64,000 nt of DNA from JAOUEA01 sp963810915 (GTDB lineage Bacteria > Actinomycetota > UBA4738 > HRBIN12). The stretch is from assembly GCA_963810915.1 (NCBI GenBank), contig CAWEPH010000006.1:930001-994000 (forward strand), given 5' to 3'. Position 1 is the first letter of the stretch. Every line of letters starts with the position of its first letter. Positions 31,579 to 45,100 of this stretch are shown in pieces. The notes below the pieces were generated by a model. It was not told the origin of the DNA. It ran no database searches and worked only from the letters and a program-made list of their open reading frames with translations. A program made the translations under genes and the position numbers.

Positions 31579-32883
31579 GTGGACACCCCGGAGACGCGGT
31601 ACGCGAAGGCGCCCGACGGGGTCTCGATCGCGTACCACGTCGTGGGCGACGGACCCATCGACCTCATCTGGCTCCACGCCTTCATGGGAGGGCTGGAGGT
31701 CATCTGGGAACACGAGGCGATGCGGTCGCTCACGACCAAGCTCACATCCTTCGCCCGCGTGATCAGGCACGACATGCGCGCGACGGGCCTCTCGAGCCGC
31801 GCGGCCGAGCTCCCCGACCTCGAGACGCAGGTGCAGGATGCGGCGGCGGTGCTCGACGCGGTTGGCTCTCGTTCGACCGTCATCTTGGGAGCGGGCCCCG
31901 GAGCGCACGCCGCGTCGCTGTTCGCGGCCACCTACCCCGATCGCACCCGGGCGCTCGTCCTCTGGGACTTCTACGCGTGGGCCGGCAACGTGTTCCGCCC
32001 CACCGACCTCGACCTCCTGAGCCGGACCTGGGGCACCGAGGCGTCGGCCGCCGCCGCGATGGCCCAGGTGGCCCCATCGATGATCGACGACCGCGAGTTC
32101 CTCCGCTGGTACGCCAAGGTCCAGCGCCACTTCGTGCCCCCCGACGTCGCCGCCGAGCTCATCCAGAGCGCGATCGACACCGACATCCGGCCCGTCCTAC
32201 CCGTGATCCACGTCCCCACCCTGGTGTTGGCCCGAGGATGGTCCAACCACGAGAAGGATCGCGACGTGGCCCAGACGATCGAGGGGTCGACGTTCCTCCT
32301 GCTCCCGGGCTCGGACCGGGCGACCTTCGCCGGCAATCAGGACGACCTCGTCGGCGCGGTCAGGGACTTCGTCGGAGGTGGTCCAGCCGCCAGGTCGGGG
32401 CAGACCCTTCTGCGAGCCGTGTTGTTCACCGACATCGTGGGGTCAACCGAGCATCTCGCGCGGGTCGGAGATCAGGCCTGGCGGGAGCTGATCGTCGCGC
32501 ACGACGATCGCTCCCGACGCGCGATCGAACGACACGGGGGCCACATCGTCAAGAGCACGGGAGACGGCGTGCTCGCGACGTTCGAGGGACCCGCGCAGGC
32601 CGTGCGTGGGGCGCAGGAGGTCGCGGCATCGCTCGAGGAGCTGGGACTCGAGATCCGCGCGGGGGTCCACGTAGGCGAGATCGAGACCATCGGCGACGAC
32701 GTCACGGGCGTGAGCGTGAACGTCGCGGCGCGGGTCGCGGCGATGGCGGGCGCCTCGGAGGTCCTCGTCTCCTCGACGGTGAAGGACCTGACCCCGGGAT
32801 CGGGCCTCACCTTCGAAGACGCGGGGGAGCACGAGCTGAAGGGCGTCCCCGACACGTGGCACCTCTACCGGGTGATCCTGTGA
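31579..32883 (+). CDS. Pseudo-hydrolase/nucleotide cyclase fusion, copy 8
   Basis: 434 aa, intact, GTG start directly after the copy 7 stop. The most diverged copy. Elbow GAGPGA (Gly for Ser), PGSDRATF in the histidine loop. The cyclase domain has FTDIVGSTEHLAR and STGDGVLATFEGP, and unlike its sisters has the canonical VNVAARVAAMAG with Asn and Arg, so it may be the most typical enzyme of the set. A Gly-rich linker (GGGPAARSG) joins the domains. Last gene of the array; 43 bases separate it from the convergent transporter gene. Confidence 0.85.
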   Translation: MDTPETRYAKAPDGVSIAYHVVGDGPIDLIWLHAFMGGLEVIWEHEAMRSLTTKLTSFARVIRHDMRATGLSSRAAELPDLETQVQDAAAVLDAVGSRSTVILGAGPGAHAASLFAATYPDRTRALVLWDFYAWAGNVFRPTDLDLLSRTWGTEASAAAAMAQVAPSMIDDREFLRWYAKVQRHFVPPDVAAELIQSAIDTDIRPVLPVIHVPTLVLARGWSNHEKDRDVAQTIEGSTFLLLPGSDRATFAGNQDDLVGAVRDFVGGGPAARSGQTLLRAVLFTDIVGSTEHLARVGDQAWRELIVAHDDRSRRAIERHGGHIVKSTGDGVLATFEGPAQAVRGAQEVAASLEELGLEIRAGVHVGEIETIGDDVTGVSVNVAARVAAMAGASEVLVSSTVKDLTPGSGLTFEDAGEHELKGVPDTWHLYRVIL

Positions 32884-32926
32884 TCGATGGTGGTCACCTG
32901 ACCTGAGTCGACCCGCGGGCCTGCGC

Positions 32927-33784
32927 CTATCCGAGCCCTCGCCCCACGTATTCGGCTCCGTACCGGCCCTCCATCACACGCCTGACGACCTCCGCGACGA
33001 GTACGAGGACGAGCGACGTGAAGAGGATGAGCGACGCCACCGCAACCAGCTCCGGGAGCTGACTCGGGATCCGCAACTGGGCGAAGAGGTAGACGGGCCA
33101 GGTGGCCGACGTTCCGGCGAGGAACGATGCGATCGCGAACTCGTCGAAGGAGAGCGTGAACGAGATCAGGAACGCCGAGATGAGGGCGGGGAGCAGCAGC
33201 GGGAAGGTGACGCGGCGGAACGTCTGCCATGTCCCGGCCCCGAGGTCGCGGGCCGCCTCCTCGAGCGACAGGCTCAGGCGCCCGAGGAGCGGCATGATCG
33301 TGAGGATCACGTACGGGAGCGACACGACGACGTGGCCGATCACGACGGCGTGCAGACCCAGGCCGATGTAGACGCCGGCCACCCGGGTGAGCACCTTGTC
33401 CACGAGGGTGAACAGCAGCAACAGCGTGATCCCGAAGACGAGGTACGGGATCACGAGCGGCGAGAAGAACAGCGCCGACGCCGCGGACTTCCCGGCGAAC
33501 CTCCTGCGGACCAGGGCGAACGAGGCCATCACGCCCAGCGCAACGGCGATGCAGCTCGAGGCCGTGGCGACGATCAGGCTCCTCTTGAGCGCCCCGATCA
33601 GCAAGGCGTTGTGGAAGAACTGCGCGTACCAGTGCGTCGTGAATCCCTGGAGGGGGAACGACACATCCCCCTTGTCGAACGAGAAGATCGCGAGGATCAC
33701 GATCGGCGCATAGAGGAACACCACGAGGAGCGCGAAGAAGACCTGCAACAACCTCAGCCCCAGCTTGGATGCGGCGGCCTCCAT
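32927..33784 (-). CDS. potC: ABC transporter permease, PotC-like
   Basis: Inner-membrane permease of a spermidine/putrescine-type importer, 285 aa, about six helices (LLQVFFALLVVFLYAPIVIL at the N-terminus). The EAA loop that docks the ATPase reads EEAARDLGAGTWQTFRRVTF. ATG overlaps the potB stop (ATGA). No ATP-binding subunit follows: the next gene is the convergent cyclase array. The ATPase must be encoded elsewhere or shared. Confidence 0.85.
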   Translation of the reverse strand: MEAAASKLGLRLLQVFFALLVVFLYAPIVILAIFSFDKGDVSFPLQGFTTHWYAQFFHNALLIGALKRSLIVATASSCIAVALGVMASFALVRRRFAGKSAASALFFSPLVIPYLVFGITLLLLFTLVDKVLTRVAGVYIGLGLHAVVIGHVVVSLPYVILTIMPLLGRLSLSLEEAARDLGAGTWQTFRRVTFPLLLPALISAFLISFTLSFDEFAIASFLAGTSATWPVYLFAQLRIPSQLPELVAVASLILFTSLVLVLVAEVVRRVMEGRYGAEYVGRGLG

Positions 33785-34692
33785 CAGCCGCCCACACTCC
33801 CCACCCGCACGTAGCGCCCGAAGAGCGCCATCAGCAACGCGACGACGATCAGCAGGAACATCGCCAGCACCGAGCCCGTCTGCCAGTCGAGACCTCGTGT
33901 GAACAGGTCTTGGATCGCGTTGCCGTACATGTATCCACTGGTCCCACCCACCAGGAGCGGGGTCACGAACTCCCCGATCGTCGGGACGAACACGAAGACG
34001 AACGCGGCGATGACCCCCGGCATGCTCAGTCGGAGCGTGACCCGCCAGAACGCCCGCAACCGGCTGGCGCCCAGGTCTCCCGCCGCCTCCAACAGGCTCG
34101 GATCGAGGCTGTCGAGCGAGACGAAGATCGGCAGCGCCACGAACGGGATCCACACGTACGCGAGCACCAAGGTGACGGAGAACTGGCTGTACAGCAGCCA
34201 CGTGACCGGGTGGTCAGGGCTCCGCAGATGCAGGGAGAACAGCAAGCTGTTGATCACCCCGGAGTCACCCAGGATCACCTTCCACGCGAGGACACGCAGG
34301 AGGTAACTCGTGAGGAACGGCGCGATGATCAGCAGGAGCAACACGTACTTCCGCTTCTTCACGCAGAGCGCCAAGAAGTACCCGATCGGGTACGAGAGCA
34401 CGACGACGATGAAGGAGACCGTGAGCGAGATCCGGAGCGACTTCCAGAAGAGCCGGAGGTAGACGGACCCACCAAGGAAGCGACGCCAGGCGTCCAACGA
34501 CACGACGCCGGTGTCGGTCGGGAAGACCTTGACGGCCCCGATGCTGTACACCGCCACGTAGACGACCGGCGCGATGAAGAACAGCAGCAGCCAGAGCAGC
34601 GGGCCGGAGAGCAGGCCGGCGGTGGCCCCGCGCTCCCGTCCCCGGCTCTGCTTGGCGGACTCAGCCTCCACCGAACCGCTCCCCATCCGCAC
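33784..34692 (-). CDS. potB: ABC transporter permease, PotB-like
   Basis: Partner permease of 302 aa with about six helices (LLSGPLLWLLLFFIAPVVYV first) and EAA loop LEAAGDLGASRLRAFWRVTL. It retains the PotB-type features VIAPFLTSYLLR-like core and FVPTIGEFVTPLLVGG. Lies 33 bases after the binding-protein gene on the same strand. Confidence 0.85.
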   Translation of the reverse strand: MRMGSGSVEAESAKQSRGRERGATAGLLSGPLLWLLLFFIAPVVYVAVYSIGAVKVFPTDTGVVSLDAWRRFLGGSVYLRLFWKSLRISLTVSFIVVVLSYPIGYFLALCVKKRKYVLLLLIIAPFLTSYLLRVLAWKVILGDSGVINSLLFSLHLRSPDHPVTWLLYSQFSVTLVLAYVWIPFVALPIFVSLDSLDPSLLEAAGDLGASRLRAFWRVTLRLSMPGVIAAFVFVFVPTIGEFVTPLLVGGTSGYMYGNAIQDLFTRGLDWQTGSVLAMFLLIVVALLMALFGRYVRVGSVGG

Positions 34693-34725
34693 ACGGCCCG
34701 CCGCGCCGAGCGTGAAGGGCTCTCA

Positions 34726-35895
34726 CTATGCCGACGACACCTCGGTCCAGTACTGCGAGTACACGGAGCGACGGGAGATCCAGGACTCGATGTGCGCCTT
34801 GGGCTCCTCGAGGGCGGAGGGATCATCCAGGCTCAGCGCCTGGACCATGGCCGCGGGAAGCACCGACACATCGACCTTGGTGTTCGCGTGACCGTAGTAG
34901 TAGTAGCCCTCCAGGAACTGCGCTGCCTTCGTGCTCGACCAGGAGTCGACGTAGGCGTGCGCGTGCCGGTAGTTCTTGGTGCTCGACGAGAGCCCCATCC
35001 CACACGACCACCAGATCCGGCCCTCTTTCGGCTGCATGTAGACGACGTCCATCCCGGCGGTGGTCGCGTAGCCGACCGTGTCGGGCCACGCGTACCCGAT
35101 CCAGATATCCCCCTTCTTGAACGCCGTCCACAGGTCGTAGGACTGGTCCCACATGAAGCTGACGAGGTGTTTCTTGGAGATCAGGAAGTCACGCATCTGC
35201 CCGAGCTCATCGTCCGTCATGGTCCACGGATCGCTGACGCCGTGGTAGTAGCCGGCGATGACGAGCATCTCCAGCGTATTGATCCACGAGATCCTCCCGG
35301 CGTAGCGATCGTCCCAGAGCAGGCTCCACGAATCCTCCGCGGGCTGGACCTTGTCCGCCCGGTACAGGGGGGCGATGAACCCCCAGTCCTCGACGATGAA
35401 GTACTGCTTCCCGTCGATCTGGCCGGCGGTCTCGAGCTTCGGGCTCATCTGCGCGTAGTTCGAGATGAGCGAGGTGTCCCATGGCTGGACGGCGCCGAGC
35501 TCCACGTAGTCCTTGAAGCGATACGCGCAGGGATGGACAACGTCGAAATCCACGCTGCCCGCCACCGTCTTCGTGTACCCGTCGTCGTCGTTCGGGAAGA
35601 GGATGAACTTCGGTGTGTCCCCGGTCGCCTGGGCGTAGGCCGCCCAGAGGTTCTGCTTCTCCTTGTCGGGGTAGTACTCCCCGCCCCCGTACCCCGCCCA
35701 GTCGAACACCGCGAGGTTGCCGGGCTCGCTCGTGATCGCCGGATGGGTGGAAGCCGAGCCGCTGACCGCGGAGCCGGACGTCGTCGCCTTCTTGCAGGCC
35801 GCCAGGACGCCCGCGCCCGCCGCCACGCCCGCGTAGCGCAGGAGGTCTCTCCGTCCGAACTTCCGCGCGATGAACCGATCCAGCTCGTCAGTCAT
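34726..35895 (-). CDS. potD: Polyamine-type ABC substrate-binding lipoprotein (PotD-like)
   Basis: 389-aa extracellular binding protein. The N-terminus has a twin-arginine motif (FGRRDLLRYAG) and lipobox LAACKK, so it is probably Tat-exported and lipidated. The body has FDWAGYGGGEYYPD, DVVHPCAYRFKDYVELG, WDDRYAGRISWINT and DIWIGYAWPD, the PotD/family 1 layout. The ATG at 35895 is preceded by a G-rich Shine-Dalgarno; the frame extends upstream to 36057 but into the divergent gene. First gene of a three-gene operon. Substrate could be a polyamine or another small organic ion. Confidence 0.85.
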   Translation of the reverse strand: MTDELDRFIARKFGRRDLLRYAGVAAGAGVLAACKKATTSGSAVSGSASTHPAITSEPGNLAVFDWAGYGGGEYYPDKEKQNLWAAYAQATGDTPKFILFPNDDDGYTKTVAGSVDFDVVHPCAYRFKDYVELGAVQPWDTSLISNYAQMSPKLETAGQIDGKQYFIVEDWGFIAPLYRADKVQPAEDSWSLLWDDRYAGRISWINTLEMLVIAGYYHGVSDPWTMTDDELGQMRDFLISKKHLVSFMWDQSYDLWTAFKKGDIWIGYAWPDTVGYATTAGMDVVYMQPKEGRIWWSCGMGLSSSTKNYRHAHAYVDSWSSTKAAQFLEGYYYYGHANTKVDVSVLPAAMVQALSLDDPSALEEPKAHIESWISRRSVYSQYWTEVSSA

Positions 35896-35998
35896 CTTCC
35901 CCCCCAAGCGCTCCCAACGGACACGCGTATGATGCCCCCGACTTCGCCGCCTGGATAGTGCCTGGCGGGAAAAAGGTGCGCCTGAGGGGACCGAGGTC

Positions 35999-36616
35999 GT
36001 GCAGGGTTGCGTCAGATGGGCCGCGTTCGCGATCGTCCTGCTGACCGCGTGCTCCATGGGCGACCCTCAGCCTTCGGCGCCGCCGAGCGGGTCGCCATCG
36101 AGTGCCGATCACGTACCCATCGCGCACGTCCCGACCCTCCCCGCCACCGCCATGCACGGGTACGTCACGCGCCTGACGCCGATCGACGCCGCGGGCCTGG
36201 CCGGCGAAGCGCTGAACGCGCCCGCGCTCGCGTCGGTCCTTGCCGGCGCAGGATTCGAGGGAGGTGTGGAGCGGAGGTTCACGGCGCGAGCGAGGGCCCT
36301 GACGGAGGTGGTGGCGCGCGTCCTGAAGTTCGGCACCCCGGAGGGCGCCACCGCGTACGTCGCTTGGTTCGCGTCGCACGGCACCGACCTCCTCGGATCT
36401 CGAGCGCAGCCAGCCGATCCCCCCGACGTCCCCGGCGCAGTCGCGTTCCGACACGGCGTGAGCGGCTGCTGCACGAAAGACACGTTCCAGTACATCGCCG
36501 CGTGGACCCGGGGTCCCTATGCGATGACGCTTCTCGTCGGCGGCCCGGACGCGGGGCACGGATCCGCGTCACCGCTGGCCGCCGAACTCGATGCCCGTGT
36601 GCGGAAGGATGGATGA
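35999..36616 (+). CDS. Secreted lipoprotein, unknown function
   Basis: 205 aa with a lipoprotein signal (VRWAAFAIVLLTACSMG, Cys about residue 18) and a Pro/Ser-rich linker. The rest shows no family I recognise; it contains FGTPEGATAYVAWFASHGTD and a Cys pair in VSGCCTKDTF. GTG start. It ends inside the start region of the SMP-30-like gene and is probably co-transcribed with it. The region 35896-35998 separates it from the divergent transporter operon. Confidence 0.6.
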   Translation: MQGCVRWAAFAIVLLTACSMGDPQPSAPPSGSPSSADHVPIAHVPTLPATAMHGYVTRLTPIDAAGLAGEALNAPALASVLAGAGFEGGVERRFTARARALTEVVARVLKFGTPEGATAYVAWFASHGTDLLGSRAQPADPPDVPGAVAFRHGVSGCCTKDTFQYIAAWTRGPYAMTLLVGGPDAGHGSASPLAAELDARVRKDG

Positions 36617-37456
36617 GCTGATGAGCCTCGACATGTTCTCCGAACTCGCAGGTGGCCTGGATCATCCCGAGGGGATCGCGCAGGGACCCGACGGTCGCAT
36701 CTACGCCGGCGGCGAGGCGGGCCAGATCTACGCGATCTCGACGACCGGCTCGGTGGACACGATCGCGTCGACGGACGGCTTCATCTACGGCGTCGCGGTG
36801 GACGGCAACGCCAACGTCTATGCATGCGACTTCGGTCATGCAGCGGTCTCACGCATCGCACCTTCGGGTGCCATCGCCACCTATTCCACCGGGACGCCCG
36901 AACGTCCGATGCGCGTGCCGAACTTCGCCGCCTTCGACGACGCCGGCAACCTCTACGTCACCGACTCCGGCGAGTGGAGCGATGACGACGGGCTCGTGTT
37001 CCGTGTCGCGCCTGACGGCACGACCGTGGTCTGGAGCGACGGCGTTCCCCGGTTCCCGAACGGGTGTTGCCTGGACGCCGACGGGGGCGCGCTCTACGTG
37101 ATCGAGTCACACGGTCGGTGCGTGTCCCGCGTCCCGATCCAAGGCGACGGATCCGCGGGCCCTGCCGAGGTCGTCGTCGCGCTCCCCGGATGCCAGCCGG
37201 ACGGGATGGCGTTCGCGCAGGACGGCAGCCTCCTCGTCGGCTGCTACCGGCCGGACAGGATCTACCGGATCCCGCCCGACGGAGAGCCCGAGATCCTCGC
37301 CGAGGATCCGGACGGGGTCGTCCTGAACCAGCCCACCAACGTGGCGTTCGTCGGCTCAGCGCTCGACAGGCTCGCGGTCGCGAGCCTCGGCGGGTGGAGC
37401 GTGATGTGGGCCGACGTCGGTGTGAAGGGTCTGCCCTGCGCCATCCGTTGCTCTGA
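36609..37456 (+). CDS. SMP-30/gluconolactonase-like beta-propeller protein, frameshifted at the end
   Basis: Six-bladed propeller protein of the SMP-30/LRE family: LDHPEGIAQGPDGRIYAGGE, VPNFAAFDDAGNLYVTDSGE, FPNGCCLDADGGALYVIES, GCQPDGMAFAQDGSLLVGCY and LNQPTNVAF match blade motifs, with Glu, Asn and Asp in positions that usually hold a divalent metal. Near 37434 one missing C gives a false tail; the natural end is GVKGLPLRHPLL with stop at 37454-37456. Start could be 36609 or 36621. Likely a lactone hydrolase of unknown substrate. Confidence 0.75.
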
Positions 37457-37564
37457 CGCCACCCGGTCGGGCCGGTGTCGGCTTCGGCGATGACGGCCAG
37501 CTCGGCGACGGGAAAGGAGTCCTCAGCTACGTGCCCGTGCGCGTGCATCTGATCTGAGGACGAC

Positions 37565-38459
37565 TCACGCCTGGTCGATCGGCTGCGTCGTCCCGTAGAC
37601 GTTGGGGCTGATGCGGTAGGCGCGGGCCTCCTGCGCGAGCACCGTCTGACGGACCTCCTCCATCTGGGTGGCGCTCAGATGTTCGAGCGACGATCAGTAC
37701 CAAGACCTCCCGCTCCTCTTCGCTGGCCCCCCGCCACCCCACGCGGACGCCGCCGACCTCGGGCGCGTAGTACTTGAGCTGGTGGGCACCCGGCTCGTCG
37801 GGATTGAACTCGTCGACCACCAGCACGTCGGTGTAGCAGTCGACCGGAACGCACGTCTGTAGTCCCACCTGATCCACCTTGCCGCGATCGGTCCAGTTGA
37901 CGTCGGACCCTCCCCAACCCTCGGCGTAGCTCGGAGTGTGCAGACGAGGCACGGCCTGCATCGTCACGCCCGGGCGAGCGCCATGAAGACCCGCGATCCA
38001 CGTCGGCGTCTTCACGATCTCCTTGCCGTCGTATTCCTCTGGGTACTGCCCGAAGTGCCAGATGTTGCCGTCGTCGTCCTGCGCGAAGAACGCCAGTTCG
38101 TTCTCCTCGAGGGTGCCGCCGGTGAAGTCGCGGTCCCACGCGACGATCGTGCGCACGCCGTCGACCAACTTGGTGAGATCGGTGACGGTGAACACGACCT
38201 TGCGACTGACCCGCTCTCCCTCGTCCAGCGCGTGACCCTTCCACGTGAACCGCGTCCCGGGAACGAGCGGGAACCACGGGTTCGTCACCTGGGTCGGGTG
38301 GCTGAAGTTGGCGGGGTCGAAGTCCTCGTCACTCGCCACGGGCGGCAGGCTGGACACCGGCTCGGTGCTGGTTCCCCCTCCCGCCCGGTCGCCGCACGCC
38401 GAGAGGACGACCAGCGACACCGACACCGCGAGCAGGACGGTCATCCGAGAACCACGCAT
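37565..38459 (-). CDS. Secreted lipoprotein, unknown function, frameshifted at the end
   Basis: About 297 aa corrected. Signal sequence with lipobox VVLSACGD; the mature part has PTQVTNPWFPLVPGTRFTW, TIVAWDRDFTGGTLEENELA, GNIWHFGQYPEEYDGKEI and YAPEVGGVRVGW, a pattern seen in actinobacterial secreted proteins of unknown role. The ATG at 38459 is preferred over 38480 because AGGAGG sits between them. An extra base near 37690 breaks the frame; the corrected end is EHLSATQMEEVRQTV to YGTTQPIDQA. It lies just downstream of the RND pump gene on the same strand. Confidence 0.65.
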
Positions 38460-38532
38460 CACGATCCTCCTGATCTTCATGTACGCCCCTTCCGAGACCT
38501 CGTCTCGGAAGCGCGGGGTCCTCCGAACCGGT

Positions 38533-41685
<3,153 letters not shown>

Positions 41686-41707
41686 GGCCGACGCGATCCT
41701 TCCGTGG

Positions 41708-42139
41708 TCACTCTTCGACTTCGGTCTCGGTCCCGTACAGCTCCGACGCGCCTTGGGTGACGACCTCCATCCCTGAGGGCGGACCCTCCGAGAGGTACGC
41801 GCGATCCCCGCGGATGTGGTCGACGACGATCGGTACGCGCACGTACGTGAGCGGCTCTGGGTTCGTGTACGCCCAGGTGTCGCCGGTCGCTGTGTAGAAC
41901 ACCGCGGCGTAAGGCATCACCGTTTCCGAGCCCACCGCGACGACGGGATCGGCCTCGATGTCCACCCGCTCGACCGCCTCCGCGGTCAGCGTGATGCGCG
42001 AGGTCTCCGACCCCTCGATCGCCTCGAGGGTGGCCGGCTCGTCGATCGCCTCCTCCTCCTCGGCGACGTGTGCGCACGCCGACAGCAACAGACCGCAGAA
42101 GATCAGGAGCCCTGCCATCCATCGACGACCATGCGGCAT
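41708..42139 (-). CDS. Short lipoprotein resembling the C-terminal part of an RND adaptor
   Basis: 143 aa with a lipobox (LLLSACAHV), an acidic linker (EEEEAIDEP) and a segment SETVMPYAAVFYTATGDTWA through VVTQGASELYGTETEVEE. This resembles the membrane-proximal domain of periplasmic adaptors (MFP), but the lipoyl and hairpin domains are absent; usual adaptors exceed 350 aa. It sits between two pump genes, so it probably works with one or both. Confidence 0.6.
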   Translation of the reverse strand: MPHGRRWMAGLLIFCGLLLSACAHVAEEEEAIDEPATLEAIEGSETSRITLTAEAVERVDIEADPVVAVGSETVMPYAAVFYTATGDTWAYTNPEPLTYVRVPIVVDHIRGDRAYLSEGPPSGMEVVTQGASELYGTETEVEE

Positions 42140-42152
42140 CGCGGCCCTCCTC

Positions 42153-45100
42153 CTATGAACTCGTGAGCTCGATTGACTCGACGTCGGTGAGATCGATCGT
42201 CTGCTCGGCGAACACCGTCGTGAGGTCGGGTTCCGAGCGTGCCCCGAAGCGCTTGTAGAGCGCGGGGACGATGAACAGCGTGAGCAGTGTGGTCGAGACC
42301 AGCCCTCCGAGGACCACCACGGCCATCGGCTGCACGATCTCGAGCCCCGCGATCCGTCCTGCGATCGCCAGGGGCGCGAACACGAGGGCCGTGGTGAAGA
42401 CCGAGGTCATCACGGGCGAGAACCGTTCCCCCGCTCCGCGCAGGACGAGTTCGTCGCCGAAGGCCTGGCCCTCATGCCGCTCGAGGTGCTGCGCATGCCG
42501 GATCTGCATGAGGGCCTGACGGGCGGCGAGCCCGAGGATCGCGAGGAACCCGGCGACGGACCCGATCGAGACGGCTCGTCCGTCGACCAGCGCGGCGACC
42601 GCGCCGCCGGAGAGGCTGAGGGGGAGCATCAGGAAGATCAGCGCCGCCAGGCGCCAGTTGCCGATGGCCGCCTGCACCAGCAGGAGGACGGCGATCGCGG
42701 CGGCGATCGCGAAGCCAAGCGCCTGCCGGTCCGCTGCCCTGCCGTCCGCGTAGTCTCCGACGAGGGCGGCGTGATACTCCATCGGGAACTCGACCTGGCC
42801 GAGACCGGCCTGTACGTCGTCGGTGATGGCCCCCAGGTCACGACCCGATGTGGCGGCGGTGACGTCGATGCTTCTGGAGACGTCCACGTGCCGGATGACC
42901 GTGGGGCTCGATCCGATCCGCACGTCGGCCACATCGCCCAACCGAACCTGCCCGCCGGCGGGGGTGTCGATCGCGAGATCCTGGACGCTGGAGAGATCGT
43001 GGCGAACCTCCGGCGTTCCCCACACCACGACGTCGAACACCTTCTGATCGTCGAAGAGGCTGCCGACCTGGATGCCGGACAGCAGCGTCGCGGCCGCCCG
43101 CCTGACATCGCCCGGCACGATCTCGTACCGCTCGGCCGCATCCAGGTCGACCTCGATCTCGAGGGTGGGCTCCTCGGACTGGGCGGCGACCCGTGGGTCC
43201 TCGATCCCGTCGATCCCGGAGAGGACCTGCCGCACCTCCTCGGCCTTGCTGCGCAGGATCCCCAGGTCCTGCCCGAAGATCCGCACGGTGATGGGATCGT
43301 TCGACCCCCCCAGGACCTGATCGATCCGTGCGGAGGGGTAGGTCACCACGTCGCGGCGAAGCCCTGGATAACCGTGAACGACCTCTTCGATCGAGGCCCT
43401 GGTCGCGTCGTAGTCGGCCCCGGGGTCGATGGTGACCCACAACTCGCTCGCCTCCGTGCCGACGACCTGATCCGACAGGAGTGCACGCCCCGCATGTCCG
43501 CCCACGTTCAGCACCCCGGGAACGGCGCGGATCTCGTTGCTCATCAGCGCCGTGACCCGGTCCATCTCGGTGAGGGAGGTGCCCGGTGGGCCACTCAGTC
43601 GTACAAGCAGGTCCGTGTCCTTGAACTCGGGCGTGAACGACCGTCCGAGGAAGGGCACGGCGAGGAGTCCGACCAATAGGAGCCCCCCCGCCAGGACGAA
43701 CGCCGGACGCGCCGAACGGAGCACGCGCGAGACGCCTCGCTGGTACCGGGGCCGCAGCGAGCGAACGATCGGGGACTCGCGGACCTCGGTCGGCGCCTTG
43801 GCGAGCAGCGTCAGTCCGAGCGCCGGCGTCACCAAGAGGGCGACCGACATCGACGCCACCACCGCCACCCCGTAGGCGATCGCGATCGAGGGGACGAACG
43901 CCCCGAACGCCCCTCGCGTGAAGAAGACCGGAACGAACACGACGAGCGCGATCAGGACGGCATACAGGCCGGCGGTGCGCATCTCCATGAAGGCGTCGCG
44001 GACGGTCAGCGCGAGGAGACCCGTGCCGCCGTTGCCGCTCGCGCGGCGTTCACGCATGCGTCGGGCGACGTTCTCCGTGTCGCCCACCGCATCATCGATC
44101 ACGACGACGAGCGCCAGGATCAGGCCGGCCACGATCATGGAGTTGAACGTCGTGTGGGTCCAGGTCAGCACGAGCACCGCCGTCAGCAGCGACGTGGCCA
44201 TCGCGACGACGGCGATGAGCGCGCTGCGCCATGAGAAGAGGAAGGCCCCGAGGGCGAGCAGCAGGAGCAACGCACCGATGATCAGCGCGGTCGTGAGGTT
44301 GTGACTCGACGACTCGATGTAGGTCCCGGGTCGGAAGAGCGATGTGTCGATGGTGATCCCCGAGAGACCGGGGCGAAGGTCGTCGAGCGCCGCCTCGACC
44401 CCGCGCGTCACGTCCAGCGGGTTCGCGCCTGGGAGCTTCTCGATGACGAGCAGCAGGCCGGGCCCGTCCGAGAACACGGCGTCGCCGATGAGCGGTTGAT
44501 GATCCACGACGATGTCGCTGACGTCGCCCAGGCGGAGCGGCGCTCCTCCGGTGTCCTGGACGATCACCTTCGCGAGGTCGGCCGGCGAGGCGAAGGGCAC
44601 ACCGTGCTGGATGCCGAATCGCTGGTTCGGGGTCTCGATGATCCCCCCGGTGCCCGGCGTGGATGCCTCGACGAAGGTCAGGTTCGAGACGAACTGCGCG
44701 TTCGCGGTCGTCTCGATGATCTGCTGCAGGGACACGTCGTTCGCCTGGAGGCGCGCGGGATCGACCAGCACCTGTAGCTGCCGCTCGCGCTGTCCCCAGA
44801 CGGACACGTTGGCCACCCCCGGAACCCCCATCAGCCGGGGTCGGATGTTCCAGCGGGCGAGCAGGGACATGTCGATCAGCGAGAGCTCTTCCGAGGTGAG
44901 GCCGACCATCATCACGCGGCTCGTCGACGAGACCGGCTGGAGCATCTGGGGAGGCTTCGAGACCTGTGGCAGCGCGTGGGCCTGTGTGAGGCGCTCCTCC
45001 ACGACCTGACGGGCGTCCAGGATGTCCGTGCCGGGCTCGAAGACCATCTCGATCGAGGAGAGCCCGGGGAGCGAAGCCGACTTGATCGTGTGGAGGAACG

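Noticed and set aside
33769..35958. 729-codon plus-strand frame across the transporter operon
   Set aside because: Rich in Arg, Glu, His and Gln without domains; it mirrors the three intact transporter genes.
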